Shown in pieces: positions 41,232 to 54,341 of a stretch of DNA of 64,000 nt (positions are counted from its first letter, which is position 1; each line of letters starts with the position of its first letter). Made by a program: the position numbers and the translations under genes. The stretch covers positions 4,774,001-4,838,000 of the forward strand of contig NC_066283.1 in NCBI RefSeq assembly GCF_905404315.1, read 5' to 3'. The notes below the pieces were generated by a model, which saw nothing but the letters and a program-made list of their open reading frames with translations, did no database searches and was not told the origin of the DNA. This stretch comes from Leptidea sinapis. Lineage: Eukaryota; Arthropoda; Insecta; Lepidoptera; Pieridae.

Positions 41232-44200
41232 ATATAACGTTAAATATGGTTACTGTAAGTTATTTTTTTTAATACTTGGTAAGCTTATTCACAAATCGTC
41301 TTTTATAAACTGCCATATATAAACATTCAATGAATTTTGTGGAGATAGTGATTCAATATTCAATAATTGTTTTACATTATATACGCAGACTGTAACCAAA
41401 TTGGCTATTTTTGATACTTAAAATATAATAAATAATACAAGTAGTATGCATTGTATCATCTGTTCGTTTTTTTACATATACATAATATTGCATAACTTAT
41501 TATGGTTTAAGAATCTTTATTTCTCATAAGAATTAACAATTCACTTACTGAGAAAACTTAAATTATCTTAAAAGTAAGTAAGTAGTAAACTTACTATTTT
41601 TTCCGAAACTAAATTATTGCAGGTGTAAGTTAGTTTTTTAATTCAAGGTAAGCATTTTTTTATCATATTTCAATTCGAGTATACACAAAAGTTGGTAAAT
41701 AAGCTTCTAAAAAACCACATAGGTTACAATAATGCTTATAATTACAACTTAACCTATTAATTAAATTAAAATCCTTACCTATTAACTAAGTAACTAATTA
41801 AATATGTTAAAAACAGTGAAAATATTGTGAGTATTAAAAAGAATAATAACTTAATAAGTACGTTTATATTGTCATAATATCTGCTATAATTTTTTAATAG
41901 ATAATCTGTAGTTAATGATAAGTTAAGTTAAGTTTGGCCGCTCAATGAAGGTCAGCTCATTTAGCAAGCGAGGTTTGAGGTAATCGGCAGTTCGTACACA
42001 TGATTAAGGCCTATCAAAGACGACGGACTATGCGTGACGCACTTTTTAGTCTGTGATAGTAAAACCTATTCAACTTACAATTAAAAGCAATAACGCATAA
42101 GACGCGCAAAAAGTCTGACACCCAAAATAACCTCGCATATCTGACAGACCAACTCATTCATCGCGCAGTGTGCCATTCTTGCCCGTGCTGTTAATAAAAT
42201 CTTATCGATAAATCGGTTTATTTTTAGTTCGATGAATTCGATAGTATGATGTATTTTCAAAATGTTTTTTTTTCAGGAAAAAGTTAAATTTATATCTAAA
42301 CTTTTTAAAGCAGTTTTCAATATAATTAGCAACTTATTATACTTAGTAACAGACATTTTATAAAATTTGAAAAATTTATTTGGATATGGTTTTAGAATTG
42401 AATGGTTATTAAACGGTCCCTTTTATAATCTTTCTGAAAGAATAGAATGAACCCAAAATTCTTTATTTATTCTTTTTTTTTGTATCTCAAGTACGAAATA
42501 ATACACTGCAATCTTTGTACTTCTATTGCGTGTACATCCCTGAAGTTCTGCCCACAAAATGACCGAAAATGTACGTCGTGTGCTTTGAGTCTGTGAAGTA
42601 TCTGCCAAAGACATTATGCGCGCAATACAGATTTTTTGTGTGCCACAGACTCGATAACACAAAAAGTGTGTCGTCTGTGATAGGCCTAAATAAAACGGGT
42701 TCGTTCGCGGCTGTACACTTTGCAGGCTCGGAGAATCGTCAACCGGTTCCGATTCTTAGCTCGTGTTTCTACAGGGTGATCGACCTTTTGCAACTTTCTT
42801 TTGTCATTGAAAATATTGGCACGATATTGTAAGCTAGTACAATAATAGGCAATATTTTGCAATGTTGAAATATTTCATTGTTGTTACCTTTAGGGCTTAG
42901 ATCATTTTAACGTCTGGATAGACTGTGACAGCTGCGGAAACGTCAAAAAAAATTGAGTGCAACATTTAATGCACGCGGACTAACACAAAGTGACATTTAA
43001 ATCACGAGTGTGAGGCGTTGCGTGTCACGCACATTAAAGTAATAATCCTGGCATGTTTTCATCGGTTGTCTACCAGCAAGACGCTCTGTCTAGATGTATA
43101 AATTATCTAAGTGGTTTTGCTTCAATTTGCTAAGAATATTTGCGGAAAAATCTTTTTAAATTGGTTTTTATTTATTTCCTTCAGATATGAGGAATATGTA
43201 TAGCCATAGCTTGTTAAACAAATTGGAATCTAGATTCCGCTAATGAATTATAAAGAATAATTTTCACATTAAAATTTCACAAAACTTATTGCAAATATTA
43301 TGTTCGATGTGGAAGCTCTAGTTGTATTTTGAGTCAATTATTAGTTCAAGGTATTTGTGTGTGTCTACTATAATATCAATCGTAGGACACCTAATTATGA
43401 TTATGTGAAATTAAAGAGTTATGTGTAGAGTACTTCTTTATTGCGTTTGGAAAAAAAATTTGAATGACATTTACGTTGAGCGCGCAAATTGACATCTTAA
43501 AATAACAACATGAGTTGGCTATTACGTGTCTCTAAAATTATTTAAAGTGGTTATTCCAAAGAGATATGATATAGGGAAAAGAGAGCCCTCTCTACGCATT
43601 ATGAGCTGTCTATTTGAAAACTAGCGCCATCTGGAGATTGGCCCCGAAAATAACAATAAAAAAGCTTCAAATTATAAAATTCATTTTTAATGTTGTGACG
43701 CAATTAAATAACTAACTCTACTTTTTAATGTAGGCATTGCAATTTTTTACAATTTTTGTTGAAATTGCGCGTAGAGTTAGTTATTTAACTTTGTCACAAC
43801 ATAGAACATAAAGGATAGATTTAGTAGTGCAAATATGCAAAATGGAACACGAGAGCTACATACAATATGCGGAAAGGCTAGAAGTAGCCGCCATTTTATG
43901 ACCAGTGGGCACAAGTGACACAAAGAAAAGTTGAAAGGTTTCAAAACGAGTGACAGCTGACAAAGCTTTAATTTTCGGGCCAACTAACAGATGGCACTAC
44001 AGTCTTCTGAAAACGTCATTTTAAGGCGTCTGTCCCACCCCTCGGTTTTTCTTTATTTATGTATATCTTTAACATACTTGTTTCATGTTAATGGGGATAA
44101 AAATAAAATCATACGTACTTATGTATATGTATGTATATTTAAATTATGGACATAAATGATTATAAACGTTTCTTTTTAAATTTAAAGTGCATTTATATAT

Positions 44201-45619
44201 TTGAGGTTAATTTTCGGATAAGTATTCTTATTATTTATTTACATTATATATACCTTAATTAAATTTTTGATAATTAAATCTTATATTAAAACTGAGTGAT
44301 TGTTTTTAGTTTTTATATTTCTTTTTGCTTAAGTCAATTTATTTAAATTGTTTTGTTCGACCATTAATAATTTTTAAAACATCAAATCATTAATTATGTT
44401 ATAAAGCTTTTTATATATAATTTCTAGCTCGTGAATAGTTTTTGTCATATTTCTTGCTCTCATTCTTCTTAGGCCGGCAAAACAAATGACGGCGAAAGAA
44501 AGCCAGCAAAAATCGAGAGACAGACAGATCATCAATAACTATTCCCTTTAAACAACTGCAAATTACAGATTAAAATATAAAAAAATCACTTAGTGATCTA
44601 ATGCAGCTTACTGTGCTAATCCTTTAGTTATATAAATTATATAGATAAGTACAATGCTAAGTTTATTACAAAAATGTTCATAGAATGCTCATTGATGTTG
44701 ATGAGAAATGAAAAAAATATAAGTATACTGAAATCTAAATATATATAACTCAAAGGTGACTGACTGACATAGTGATCTATCAACACAGCCCAAGCCACTG
44801 CACGGATCGGGCTGAAATTTGGCATGCAGGTAGATTTTGATTAATTCTATCCCCAAGGGGATAAAATAGGGGATGAAAATTTGTCAATTTTAAACCGATC
44901 GGGCTGAGACTTTTCATGCATAAAGCTACTATGACGTAGCCTCCCCTAAAAGGATTATGATTATGCAGGCTATATAAGATTAGTAACTTTTCCATTTAAA
45001 ATATACGAATTTCTGTATGCTAGTGCCATCCACATTGCCAATAATTGGCGCTTTTACGATTATATTTATTTCCATTGGCATAATATATAACATATATACA
45101 GACAGAAATAATTATTAAATGCAGAATTTGTGTCTGGCTATCATAATACTGTTTAATAATTCTGTTTTTGTACAAATATGTAACAAGTTTTAATTCTGTT
45201 AAATTTCGTAATATAAAAAAAATAAAAATATATAATAAAATACTTTTTAGAGAAAGTTATAAATGAAAAAAAAAACGATACGTCATACTGAGCTGTTGCC
45301 AAACCGAACCGTTGCTTACACCTATCAATTGTTAACAACTATGTTACCACTATTCATACAAATAAATCATTTCATTTCTACATTTCTTGTTAGTTAACCA
45401 AAAATAATCATACAAATTACAAAATGTCGGACAATAGAAAAATCAAGGAACCTATAGTGAACATCAATACACAAGTATTGAACCAATGGACACCCAATAA
45501 CCTACCGTTAACCTAAAAAATTTAGTTAAGCTAAGCTCGGAATTTCCCTGCGAGATTGAATCACAAATGGGGAGATCTGTAGGATCACTAAAGTCACCGA
45601 AATAGCCCAGATAGTTGCG
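41232..45619. other. Noncoding stretch of block B
   Basis: Paralogue of 27499-31879. Holds the foldback at about 42004-42691, the palindromic MITE at 43690-43802 and the Helitron-like repeat from 44734. No gene. Confidence 0.55.
43690..43802. mobile_element. 113-bp palindromic MITE, block B copy
   Basis: Same position as 29958-30070. Arms TTAAATAACTAACTCTAC and the reverse complement of the same string match perfectly over this core, better than in block A. Confidence 0.65.
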
Positions 45620-45897
45620 AAACTGAAGTGGTAGTGGCAGGGCACATAGCTTCACGGACAGATGGCTGTTGGGCCTCGAATGGCGACCACGTCCCGGAAG
45701 ACTTAGTGTTAGTAGGCCACCCACAAGATGGACTGATTTGACAGATGGACTGACCTATTTCGGCGATCTTGACTAGATTAGTCAAGATCGCCGGAATAGG
45801 TTGGATGAGTGCAGTGCAGGATTGATCGTTATAGCGACCTTTGGGGAGGCCTTTGTCCAGCAGTGGACGTCTTCCGGCTGAAATGCTGATGATGATG
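45620..45897 (+). mobile_element. RTE-type LINE 3' end, block B
   Basis: Paralogue of 31880-32143 with the same internal inverted repeat (45761-45775 / 45779-45793) and GATGATGATGA tail. Confidence 0.7.
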
Positions 45898-45978
45898 AAC
45901 CTGGAAATATTGGCTTACGAGGTTTAAAACATATCTCAGAGCATATTATACTTTAACCTCCTGTTTGCTTGGCTTGGC

Positions 45979-46370
45979 ATCAGACCACCGTTACTCTGTT
46001 ATTTGTTTAGCATACAAGACGTTAATCTAGATAACGAGCCGAAAGAGAGGCACGTGGGACTGTTCTTACACCATAAATGCATAGAGTGCCTAACAATATT
46101 CTATTCCATCAATGCTGATATTGATAATATTATGACTCTGGATCAACTAATGCGAAATTTCTCAGAATGCATCAGCTCGAAAGCAAATATAACAATATTA
46201 AGACATAAATTATTTAATAGAAAATAACTTCATTTGAATAACTGATAAGCTAAATAACTGATTTAAAATATTTATCTTTACAATTTTATTTTGCCTATAG
46301 AAATTGTTGCGAGAAACTTGAAACTCGCAAAAGCTTATGATATATCTCGTATTGTAGCCAATGATGTTCT
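45979..46370 (+). pseudogene. Ty3/Gypsy-type Gag fragment, block B
   Basis: Same protein piece as at 32224 (KERHVGLFLHHKC, MTLDQLMRNF, LRHKLFNRK); the first Met codon is changed to Ile, leaving an internal Met at 46003. Confidence 0.6.
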
Positions 46371-46371
46371 A

Positions 46372-48110
46372 AAGTAACCGTCATGAGAAGCTATAAATTT
46401 TGTAAACAAGTGTTCAGGAGTTCACAACATTTTGACCTACAAAACAAATGAATTTGTTTAAGATTTAATAAATTATAATGTAACAAATATTAATTAACAT
46501 ATATTATTTAAGAATAATTATTCGTCAGATTCAGATGTTTCCATTTCTGTGTCAGAATCAGTGACATGTATCACGAAGCTGTCTACAGTTTTATCAATCA
46601 TCTCATCGATTTTGGAATAAAAATTATCTTCTTCCTCGATAACATGCTCCACACAACGCTTCCAATTTTCCGAAGTAATCTGCTGCAGTCCCTCTTGTAA
46701 TAATTGTTTTACCTCGTCAAATTTAAAATATTTTGTATTTTTGCGAGCAACATATCCTTTTACGTTGGCCCAAATTAGCTCAATTGGATTAAGCTCACAA
46801 TGATATGGCGGGAGTCTCAATACTTCCACCTTATATTTTTTTGCGACCTCGTCCACTACATATGTTTTAAAATTGTCTTTAACATTTTTTACGTTTAGCA
46901 GTAATTCAGTCTTAATTTCATTGTCGTCGTAAGAAATATTCTTACTTACAAGCCAATTTTGTATATCATTTTTTTTCCAGGCAGTAGTAGGAATTCTTTC
47001 AAGACGCCTTGAGTGGTATGATGCATTGTCCATTACCACTACTGCATTTTCTCTAAGTTTTGGGAGAACGTTTTCAAACCATTGTTCAAAATGTGTTGCA
47101 TCCATTGATTCATGGTAATCTCCCGTCTTCTTGCATTCAAATATATTTTCACCGCGCTCTACAAAACCGTTCTCATTGCCGATACGGGTAATTATTAATC
47201 GTTTACCATTTGACGTTGGGTTACGTGCACCAATGCTAAGTCCTTCTAGGAAAGCCTGCTTCTTACTTTTAACTTCTTTGTCTACCCAAGTTTTATTTAC
47301 GGTATGTCCTGTAAAAACAATTAAACATTTGTTAATTAGCGTCTTGCGCAGTAAAAGAGTTGAAGTATATTATTATTAATAAACACTTGTGATAGCCCTT
47401 AAGAACTAATGTCTCAAGGTCGGCGGCGCGTGGGTTATATTTTGCAAATAGATTTGCAGTATCATACACATCACTTCACGGTAAAGGCGACGGTATTTGC
47501 TTACAATTAGGCGAACCGTATGGTAGTCTGCCGTTTCACTGCATTAAAAAAAAAACCACACTAACCTGCATTCACCCATGTCTCATCCATGTAAAATATC
47601 TGGCGATTTTGTTGTCTTTATTTATTTACAAATATTTTCGCCGCCATATTGTTATGTCATATCTATCAATAAGTGCGTTATTTCGCTGTCGTTTTATATA
47701 TTTAAAGTTTAAATGCTTTATTAGCCGCCTGAGAGTTGTTTCGCTAAAATTTGGCAAATCTTCATCGTCATTGACTGCCTGAAGAACCTTGGGAATTGTT
47801 GGTAATTGGCCATTTAAAAAGAAACTGTGAATTTTTTTCCTAATTACGGATTTATCAAAATCGTCTACTTTCTGATAAAATTTAGGCCTGTCTTTAGACT
47901 TGATAGGTGATTTTAGTCCCTCTTCTGATTTATATTCTTTTAATATATTATACACAGATGCTATGCCAATTCCCAAAATCGATGCTGTTTTTTTATTTAT
48001 TTCGGTTTTGTAGGGATATTCATTCGATGGCCAATTTTCTTTCACGTACTTATATACGTTGATCACCATATTTTTCTCATTAGCCGTAAAGCTCTTCACC
48101 TGTAAAAATC
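46372..48110. mobile_element. Tc1-like transposon, block B, right end deleted
   Basis: Left end (AAGTAACCGTCATGAG) with its TA is present at 46370-46372. The sequence follows the block A copy to about 48110, then jumps to flank equal to 36775. The right inverted end is gone, so it can no longer move. Confidence 0.8.
46518..48099 (-). pseudogene. DDE transposase with intron, best-preserved copy
   Basis: Exon 48099-47566, intron 47309-47565 (GTTAGT...TTTTTACAG), exon 47308-46518. The first codon of the upstream frame is GTG directly after a TTTTTACAG acceptor, so a further 5' exon existed. Catalytic residues: Asp in YMDETWVNAG, Asp in VVVMDNASYHSRR, Glu in LNPIELIWANVKGYV; the second Asp and the Glu are about 85 residues apart because of a helical insertion. 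The downstream exon is fully open (acidic C-terminus DSDTEMETSESDE). The only clear lesion is the shift and stop near 47600-47628, identical in block A, so it predates the duplication. Confidence 0.78.
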
Positions 48111-48945
48111 ATCATCACTTCATAGGTAGCCAGGTACTTAATTATTAAAATCTGTGATCAGCGCCATCTATCGAAAACCGGTGTAGGTACTAGATGACGT
48201 TTAATCTAGTATTATTTATTTTTAATTTGAACTTAGATGGGGTGTCTGTGGTTCAACGCCATCTAATAAGGTTTAGGAAACTAGCGTACATTAGCCACAA
48301 CAGTTCTTATTGCAAAATAAAATAATTTTCAAAAGTAACGCTTTGTGGCCGACAGAAAAATACAGTGTTAATTGTTGCCTTATTTGTAAGCAGACAAAGT
48401 ATGTTTTGATTTAAATGAGAAAATCGTTAATATGTCATTTGATGAGTAGATTTTACACTCCATATTTTTTTCATACCAGGCGCGTTATATGAAAATCGAT
48501 TCTTAACTCCAAAAAATGGGCTATCTCAGACAGTTCATCCATAGCCAGTGTTAATCAATCAAGCAGTCATAACAAGTGCCAAGTCAAATCAGGCCAAGAG
48601 CAAGTCACAACTATTTAAGTTATCAGTCAAGTCACAATCAGTCTCTAAGTCACGAGGTTATAATCCGGGTTAATCACGTCACATCAGTCCAATTCCTACA
48701 ATTTTTATCAATGTCATTCATAATGCTAATTATTTTGTATTAATAATTCCTTAGTATACGTTTATTTATTTAATAGGTTTTAGAAAGTAGGTTAAGATAG
48801 GAATCACATCACATTAGTGAATTTGCTCGAAACTGTCATAACCATAATGTTAACAGACAAATTTATAATGCGTACTACTCGGCTAAGACAAGTTTGTATT
48901 ACCCCCTTATTCATAATAGTCTGCTAACTAAGTCTTTTCTGGGCC
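48111..48945. other. Noncoding, duplicated
   Basis: Paralogue of 36773-37585; no gene. Confidence 0.5.
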
Positions 48946-49284
48946 GATGTATATGCTTTACAACAAGATCCCAGAAAATATTCAAAACAAAAGTATTACG
49001 TCATTCAAAAGAATATATATAACATAAATGACTTCCTTCATGTTACCACAGATTGGGGATGGAGTGGCCGCCCTCAGGCTATTAAAGAATAAGTTTAATT
49101 GTACAATAATACTTTGCAAACATATTTTTTCGATGAAAAAAAAAAGGCCGCTGAGTTTGTTACGCCCATTCTTCTCAGATCTGAGGCATTCGTTTTGGAA
49201 TGGGTGGTAGTTTTTGAAGTTTTTGACTTTCATTAAGTGATGTCACATCCTATTTGAATAAAAATATTTGAATTTGAATTAAAT
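48946..49284 (+). mobile_element. SINE-like retroposon (family S), uninterrupted copy
   Basis: Complete copy of the family with the empty Helitron site at 49024/49025 and the tail TTTGAATTTGAATT. Homologue of 37586-38268. Confidence 0.75.
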
Positions 49285-50209
49285 AAGTATTTTATAAATT
49301 TGGCGCTTGAACTGAATCTCGCTTAAATGAAAAATATGAGCACAAATAAATTGTTTGTTTTAAGAGTCAACTAATTATTGCATTGCCTATTGCTGCATTA
49401 ATGTGATATTTTTACGAGTAAAATAGTTCACGACCTCCCTGTGTACCGATATAGACTGTTTTTGGTTTATACCAATATCATTTGGTCGGTTAATTCAGTA
49501 CATTATATCTATATAATAAAATTCTTTATTTCGACCGAGAAAGGATCATAATGTGTTAGTAACAAACTAACTTTAAACCTAGCATTAATATAAGATATCT
49601 TCAAATGTAAGCCTTCCTAAAAGGCAGAAAAGTTCTCCAAGGGCGACAACGTACCGGAAGACGCAGTGTTGGCAGATCCCCACAAAATGGACCAACCATC
49701 TCGTTAAGATCGCCGGAATACGTTGGATGAGGGCTACTATTCGACTTATTTGTAGCCTTTCAGAATTCTGGAAAATCATATTGTGAGTAATTTTAGCTCC
49801 ACTTTAAGCGCAAATTCAAATTTGTTATTTATAATTCTGTTCAATAACATGCAATATAGAAGTTTGCGTCTGGACTGAAGGGTGAGTATTTTATATTTTT
49901 TGCGTAGCAATTGTGTGTAAGAAATAAAATAATTGCCATAACATCCGTTTCAACACTTGGATCTTAAGAATTTACGTTTAGTATAGTTTGAACAGCATAT
50001 TCCAATGTGAGAGAATAGTCAATTCAACATTACAAAGAGATTAATTATAATCTATATTATATTTCTCTTTCGAAACGTTGATAACATTTTTTCTTATCTT
50101 AAATCTTAAAATATTTTAGTTAGTGGTTTAAGATTCACAGTATTTTCCACGTACCACTATACACACTCACATGCGATCAAATGTTTTAGTTATCTACAGT
50201 GTTGCTACC
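49285..50209. other. Upstream flank of SDR copy 4
   Basis: Paralogue of 38269-39189, with the RTE scrap at 49638-49736. No gene. Confidence 0.55.
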
Positions 50210-50820
50210 ATGTGGACGAATATTTTGTAATAGGTGGTAACTCTGGCATTTGCATCGAGACAGCAAAATATTTAGCAAAGCGAGGCGCCAGGGTAATAAT
50301 TGCAGACATTAACAACGCCAAAACAACTGTTGCTAATATTATTCAGTCCACTGATAATCAAATCAAAATCAGTTTATTCACGTAGGTCACGGAAATGACA
50401 CTTATGAATGTCAAAAGAATCCAAACGTACAATACATTCATATAGATCTATCTAAATTCAGCAGTATACGATTGTTTGCTGATAAATTTAACAAGACTGT
50501 GGATCAATTAGATATTCTTGTAAATAATGCGGGTTGCTATACGTTTAAGAAATACACAACAGAAGACGGGATGGATTTAATAATGCAAGTCAACAACCTC
50601 GGACCGTTTCTTATGACAAAATTATTCATGGAGAAATTATTGCGCCATGTTTAGAGAAATATTCCGGAAGCTACTACTCCAACTGTGAACTCCAGAATAA
50701 AGCAAAACTACGGAATGAGAAGTATCTAGTGGAAAAGCTTTGGGTGCAGAAAAATTTGTTTCTGAATAATTACGAAGTTTCCAATAAACCTCGTGTTAAA
50801 ACTAGTTGGATATAACGTTA
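50210..50820 (+). pseudogene. SDR pseudogene, copy 4
   Basis: Same three lesions as copy 2: loss of the anchor and Rossmann start, retroposon tail insertion after QSTDN, and deletion from EKLL to the C-terminal PCLEKYS region. It carries its own extra change at the remaining Rossmann glycines (GICIETAK instead of GIGFETAK). Confidence 0.87.
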
Positions 50821-50940
50821 AATATGGTTACTGTAAGTTATTTTTTTTATACTTGCTAAGCTTATTCACAAAAAGTATTAGGCATGTCAAAACAAATCAA
50901 TTATAATTTATTCGACATGGTCAAAGAGGCCATACACTTA

Positions 50941-52170
50941 TAATTCAGTCATTGACATTTCATTACATAATATGGCAATTATTCATACAACAAGAAGGTA
51001 CTTCAAAATTTACCGGGTCAGCACTTATAATTACATAAATATAATAATATAAAGTCCCGATTGTTACTCATAATTACAGAAACCTAAATATTATCTTATC
51101 TTACCTCAAACTATAATAATCAACACACTCAAAGTTGCAAATTATTATTTATTTAAATTAAATGTTTCGCTCGTTCTAAAAATACACGTTATGCAATAAA
51201 TTCTTCAGTTTTCTACAGTGTTGATACGATGTGGACGAATATTTTGCTTTCCGTTCTAATTATAATTTTTGCGGTTTACTTTTGTTGCTGTGTGAGTGCT
51301 GCACTTATTCGGTTTATACTTGAGCCTACCATCGCTTTGTGTAATTGTAACACTAGGCTAGATGGCAAAACAGCTGGAATTGGCTTCGAGACGGCAAAAG
51401 ATTTAGCAAATCGAGGGGCCAGGGTAATAATTGCAGACATTAACAACGCTGAAACATCTGTTACTAATATTATTCAGTCCACTGATAATCCAAACGTACA
51501 ATACATACACGTAGATCTATCTTAATTCAAAAGTATACGAATGTTTGCTGATAAATTTAACAACACTGTGGATCAATTAGATATTCTTGTAAATAATGCG
51601 GGATGTCTTATGATTAAGAAATACACAACAGACGATGGGATGGTTTTGACAATGCAAGTCAACTACCTCGGACCGTTTCTTATGACAAAATTAATCATGG
51701 AGAAATTATTTAAATCACCTTAATGTAGAATCGTTAATGTAACTTCAGGTGTTTATACAAAAGCGAGTGTGGATTTTGAAGATTTGTCGGGAAGTCGGAC
51801 GAGGAATTTCTTTTTTAGATACGCGAATAGTAAACTGTGTGTATCTTTGTGGACCAAGGCATTGGCGAGACATTTTCCATCGAATATATCAGCGTTTTAT
51901 GTGCATCCAGGAATGGTGATATCAAATATACTGTTGGATCGAAAGTCAGTTGGCGGTCGATTTATCAAAGCTACTTTGTTTCGTTATTACAGAAACTGTT
52001 TCGAAGGTGCACAAACAACAATACACTGCTGTGTTGCACCATGTTTAGAGAAATACTCTGGAAGCTACTTCTCCAACTGTGAACTCCAGGATAAAGCAAA
52101 CCTACAGAACGAGGAGGATCTAGTGGAAAAGCTTTGGGTGCAGACAAATTTGTTTCTGAACAATTACGAA
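50941..52170. repeat. Segmental duplication, block C (left part)
   Basis: Third occurrence of the block start (AATTCAGTCATTGACATTTC); follows block B up to about 52170, then switches to sequence equal to 60230 onward. Confidence 0.8.
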
Positions 52171-52188
52171 GAGTTCAATCAAACTTGA
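51229..52188 (+). pseudogene. SDR pseudogene, copy 5, chimeric
   Basis: Begins MWTNILLSVL like copy 3. It has lost 3 codons of the anchor and the LVTGG part of the cofactor motif (GKTA is followed directly by GIGFETAK). Stops: TAA at 51523-51525 after HVDLS and TAA near 51721 after KSP. The C-terminal exon part (51769-52188) is open, with YANSK intact. The last codons read EEFNQT, as in copy 6, not the KSCESIKTS of copies 1 and 3, and the 3' flank also matches copy 6. So it is a recombinant of an a-type 5' part and a b-type 3' part. Confidence 0.88.
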
Positions 52189-53334
52189 GAAAGTGTTAAA
52201 AACAGTTACCTAAATACGTAAAATATCTTTACTGTAAGTTATTTTTTCATACTTGCTAAGCTAATACACAAAAAATATTAACCATGTATAATTAAATCAA
52301 TTATAATTTATTCGTCATGATCAAGGTCATGTCTTTTATAAACGGCCATATAATTACATTCAATGTATTTTGTAGAGATAGTGATTACCATAGTCAATTA
52401 ATATTTTACAATACATATACAGACTGCATCAAAACTGACCGTTTTTGATACTTTAAATATAATAAAAAATACAAGCAGTATGCATTGTAGGATAGGTACG
52501 TTTTTATTATCTTATTTGAAACTAAATTATTGTTAGAGTAACTTATTTTCTTTTGAATGCACAATTTTTTGAAGGGATATTTTTTTTTCATTTGTTTATC
52601 AGTCGGAGGCTCCTTTGCACAGGATGCCGGCTAGATTATGGGTACTGCAACGGCGCCTATTTCTGCCGTGAAGCAGTAACGTGTAAACATTACCTACTGT
52701 GTTTCGTTCTGAAGGGTGCCGGAGCTAGTGAAATTACTGGTCAAATGAGACTTAACTTTTTGAAGTGAAACTTTTTTAGGCGCATGAGGGTAATTTATTT
52801 ACAAATGAAACGGAAAAGAACGTCACGGGAATTTGAGACCTTTTTTGTTCAAGGGAGAGAGCGATTGACACCGATTGAGGAAGAGTATTTCTTACTCTCG
52901 GGCTTCCCTACTAGCCATGTATCGTCCAGGTTTAGCGCGCGGCCGCTAGTAAGTAGAACATCTTGGAACCTTAGATTTTCAAAAATATTACTTTTTAGGA
53001 CTATAGCGCATTAATGTTAAGAGTTTTAAAGGAGAATAACCAAATTGGTACTTGTACATTTATCAATATTAAAGATTATAGTAGGATTTATTACGGATAC
53101 AATGAGATAAAATGAGGAGTTGTTGCTAGTGGACAAAGTCTACAAATATTATTTAAAGCTATGAAATAGTTTTTATGAGAAACGAGTTACTAATCGATTT
53201 TGTCATTACAAAGAGAAATACTTACAGAAATATGTCAAATACAACTTATCCACATGAACGATATTCTAGTAATTTTTTTGTATTCAGTTTCCTAAAGTAT
53301 CAGCTACCGTATTCATAAAGGTATTCATTTTATA
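52189..53334. repeat. Duplicated SDR 3' flank with unnamed repeat
   Basis: Paralogue of 60245-62100. 52600-52765 (GGAGGCTCCTTTGCACAGGA, TTTCTGCCGTGAAGCAGTAA) is a truncated copy of the dispersed repeat seen more completely at 60615-60930. No credible gene; a frame at 52784-53014 has no recognisable motif. Confidence 0.55.
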
Positions 53335-53707
53335 CTAGCTGACCCAACAGACGTTGTTCTGTACGAAGTAAATAATACACATTTTTTATTGTCAAAAATA
53401 TTTCAAATATTTCATAACATCAAGAATTATTTCGTAAAATATGCTTCCTGTTGTTATAATGAAATTGTTTCACAGCAGAACTGTCAAACCGTGCGTCAAT
53501 AAATTATCTCATAGAAAATATGTCCATACAAAACAAATATTGGAATTAAAAATAATTATGGGTCTCAAATCAAAATAAAAACTATCCTATCTCTCAAGTT
53601 GGTCTAAACTGCACTCGATGAAGATGATGCACCCCATTAAAATCCATTCATTAGTTTACGAGTCCATCGCGGACAAACAACGTGTCACGTAATTTATAAT
53701 ATTAAGA
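53335..53707 (-). mobile_element. Non-autonomous Helitron with empty site at 62127
   Basis: 373 bp. Plus strand A|CTAGCTGACCCAACAGACG ... TATTAAGA|T. The paralogous flank at 62127/62128 (TTTCATA|TTGTTT) has no insertion. Second independent filled/empty pair for this family. Confidence 0.8.
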
Positions 53708-54341
53708 TTGTTTTTCCGTTTTCGATTCGATGTGGCTGATAGTAAAATCTCAAATCGATATCATCTGTCGGCTGTCAATGTAACTTCTGTCATAGTTTTT
53801 GACTTTGACATAAAAGATTTTATTAACTTGTGATTTGCGAACGCTTCTTAGATGCATTGGTGTTACAGTTTTTTATAAATTTTATGAGTAAAAGTAGAAT
53901 GTGAGGATATTAACTAATAAAATTATTAAAATTAATATTGTTTCCTTCTCATTCTTTTTAAGATTTCTCTTGATAAGGGATTCTGACGAACTGAGAACCT
54001 CTTCCTTTTGTTGAAGCTAGTTAAAAAAGGTCTTTATGAAACTACTTAGGAAAACCTTTATCAACGGATGAAATTTTTCTTTCAGTTACGTAACAGTCAT
54101 GTGTAAGCAATATAATAATTTCCATAGCATCTGTAACTATTGAGACCCATTAGTCTCAAGAATTAACATGTTTGGCACTTCCTTTTATTGTATGTATTAA
54201 AATGTGTGTTGCTAACACAAATTTTAATACATACTAAAAAATAGCAAAATAGCAATGGAATATTGCAATTGTGAGCGTACAAGGGTTTAGTATAATTGTA
54301 AAAAGTAAACGACTTCTAAAAGTTTTATGATAAATCCATAC
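53708..54341. other. Noncoding, duplicated
   Basis: Paralogue of 62130-62430; no gene. Extra sequence relative to the paralogue at about 54025-54341. Confidence 0.5.

Larger units (their letters stand above)
39930..50940. repeat. Segmental duplication, block B
   Basis: 11.0-kb paralogue of block A; the identity is high over most of its length. Lacks the Harbinger-like element, the right end of the Tc1-like transposon and the Helitron of A. Confidence 0.9.

Noticed and set aside
47595..47630. A tiny intron (GTAAAT...CGCCAG, about 30 nt) explaining the transposase frame break
   Set aside because: Far below the minimum size of insect introns; a frameshift shared by both blocks is the better reading.
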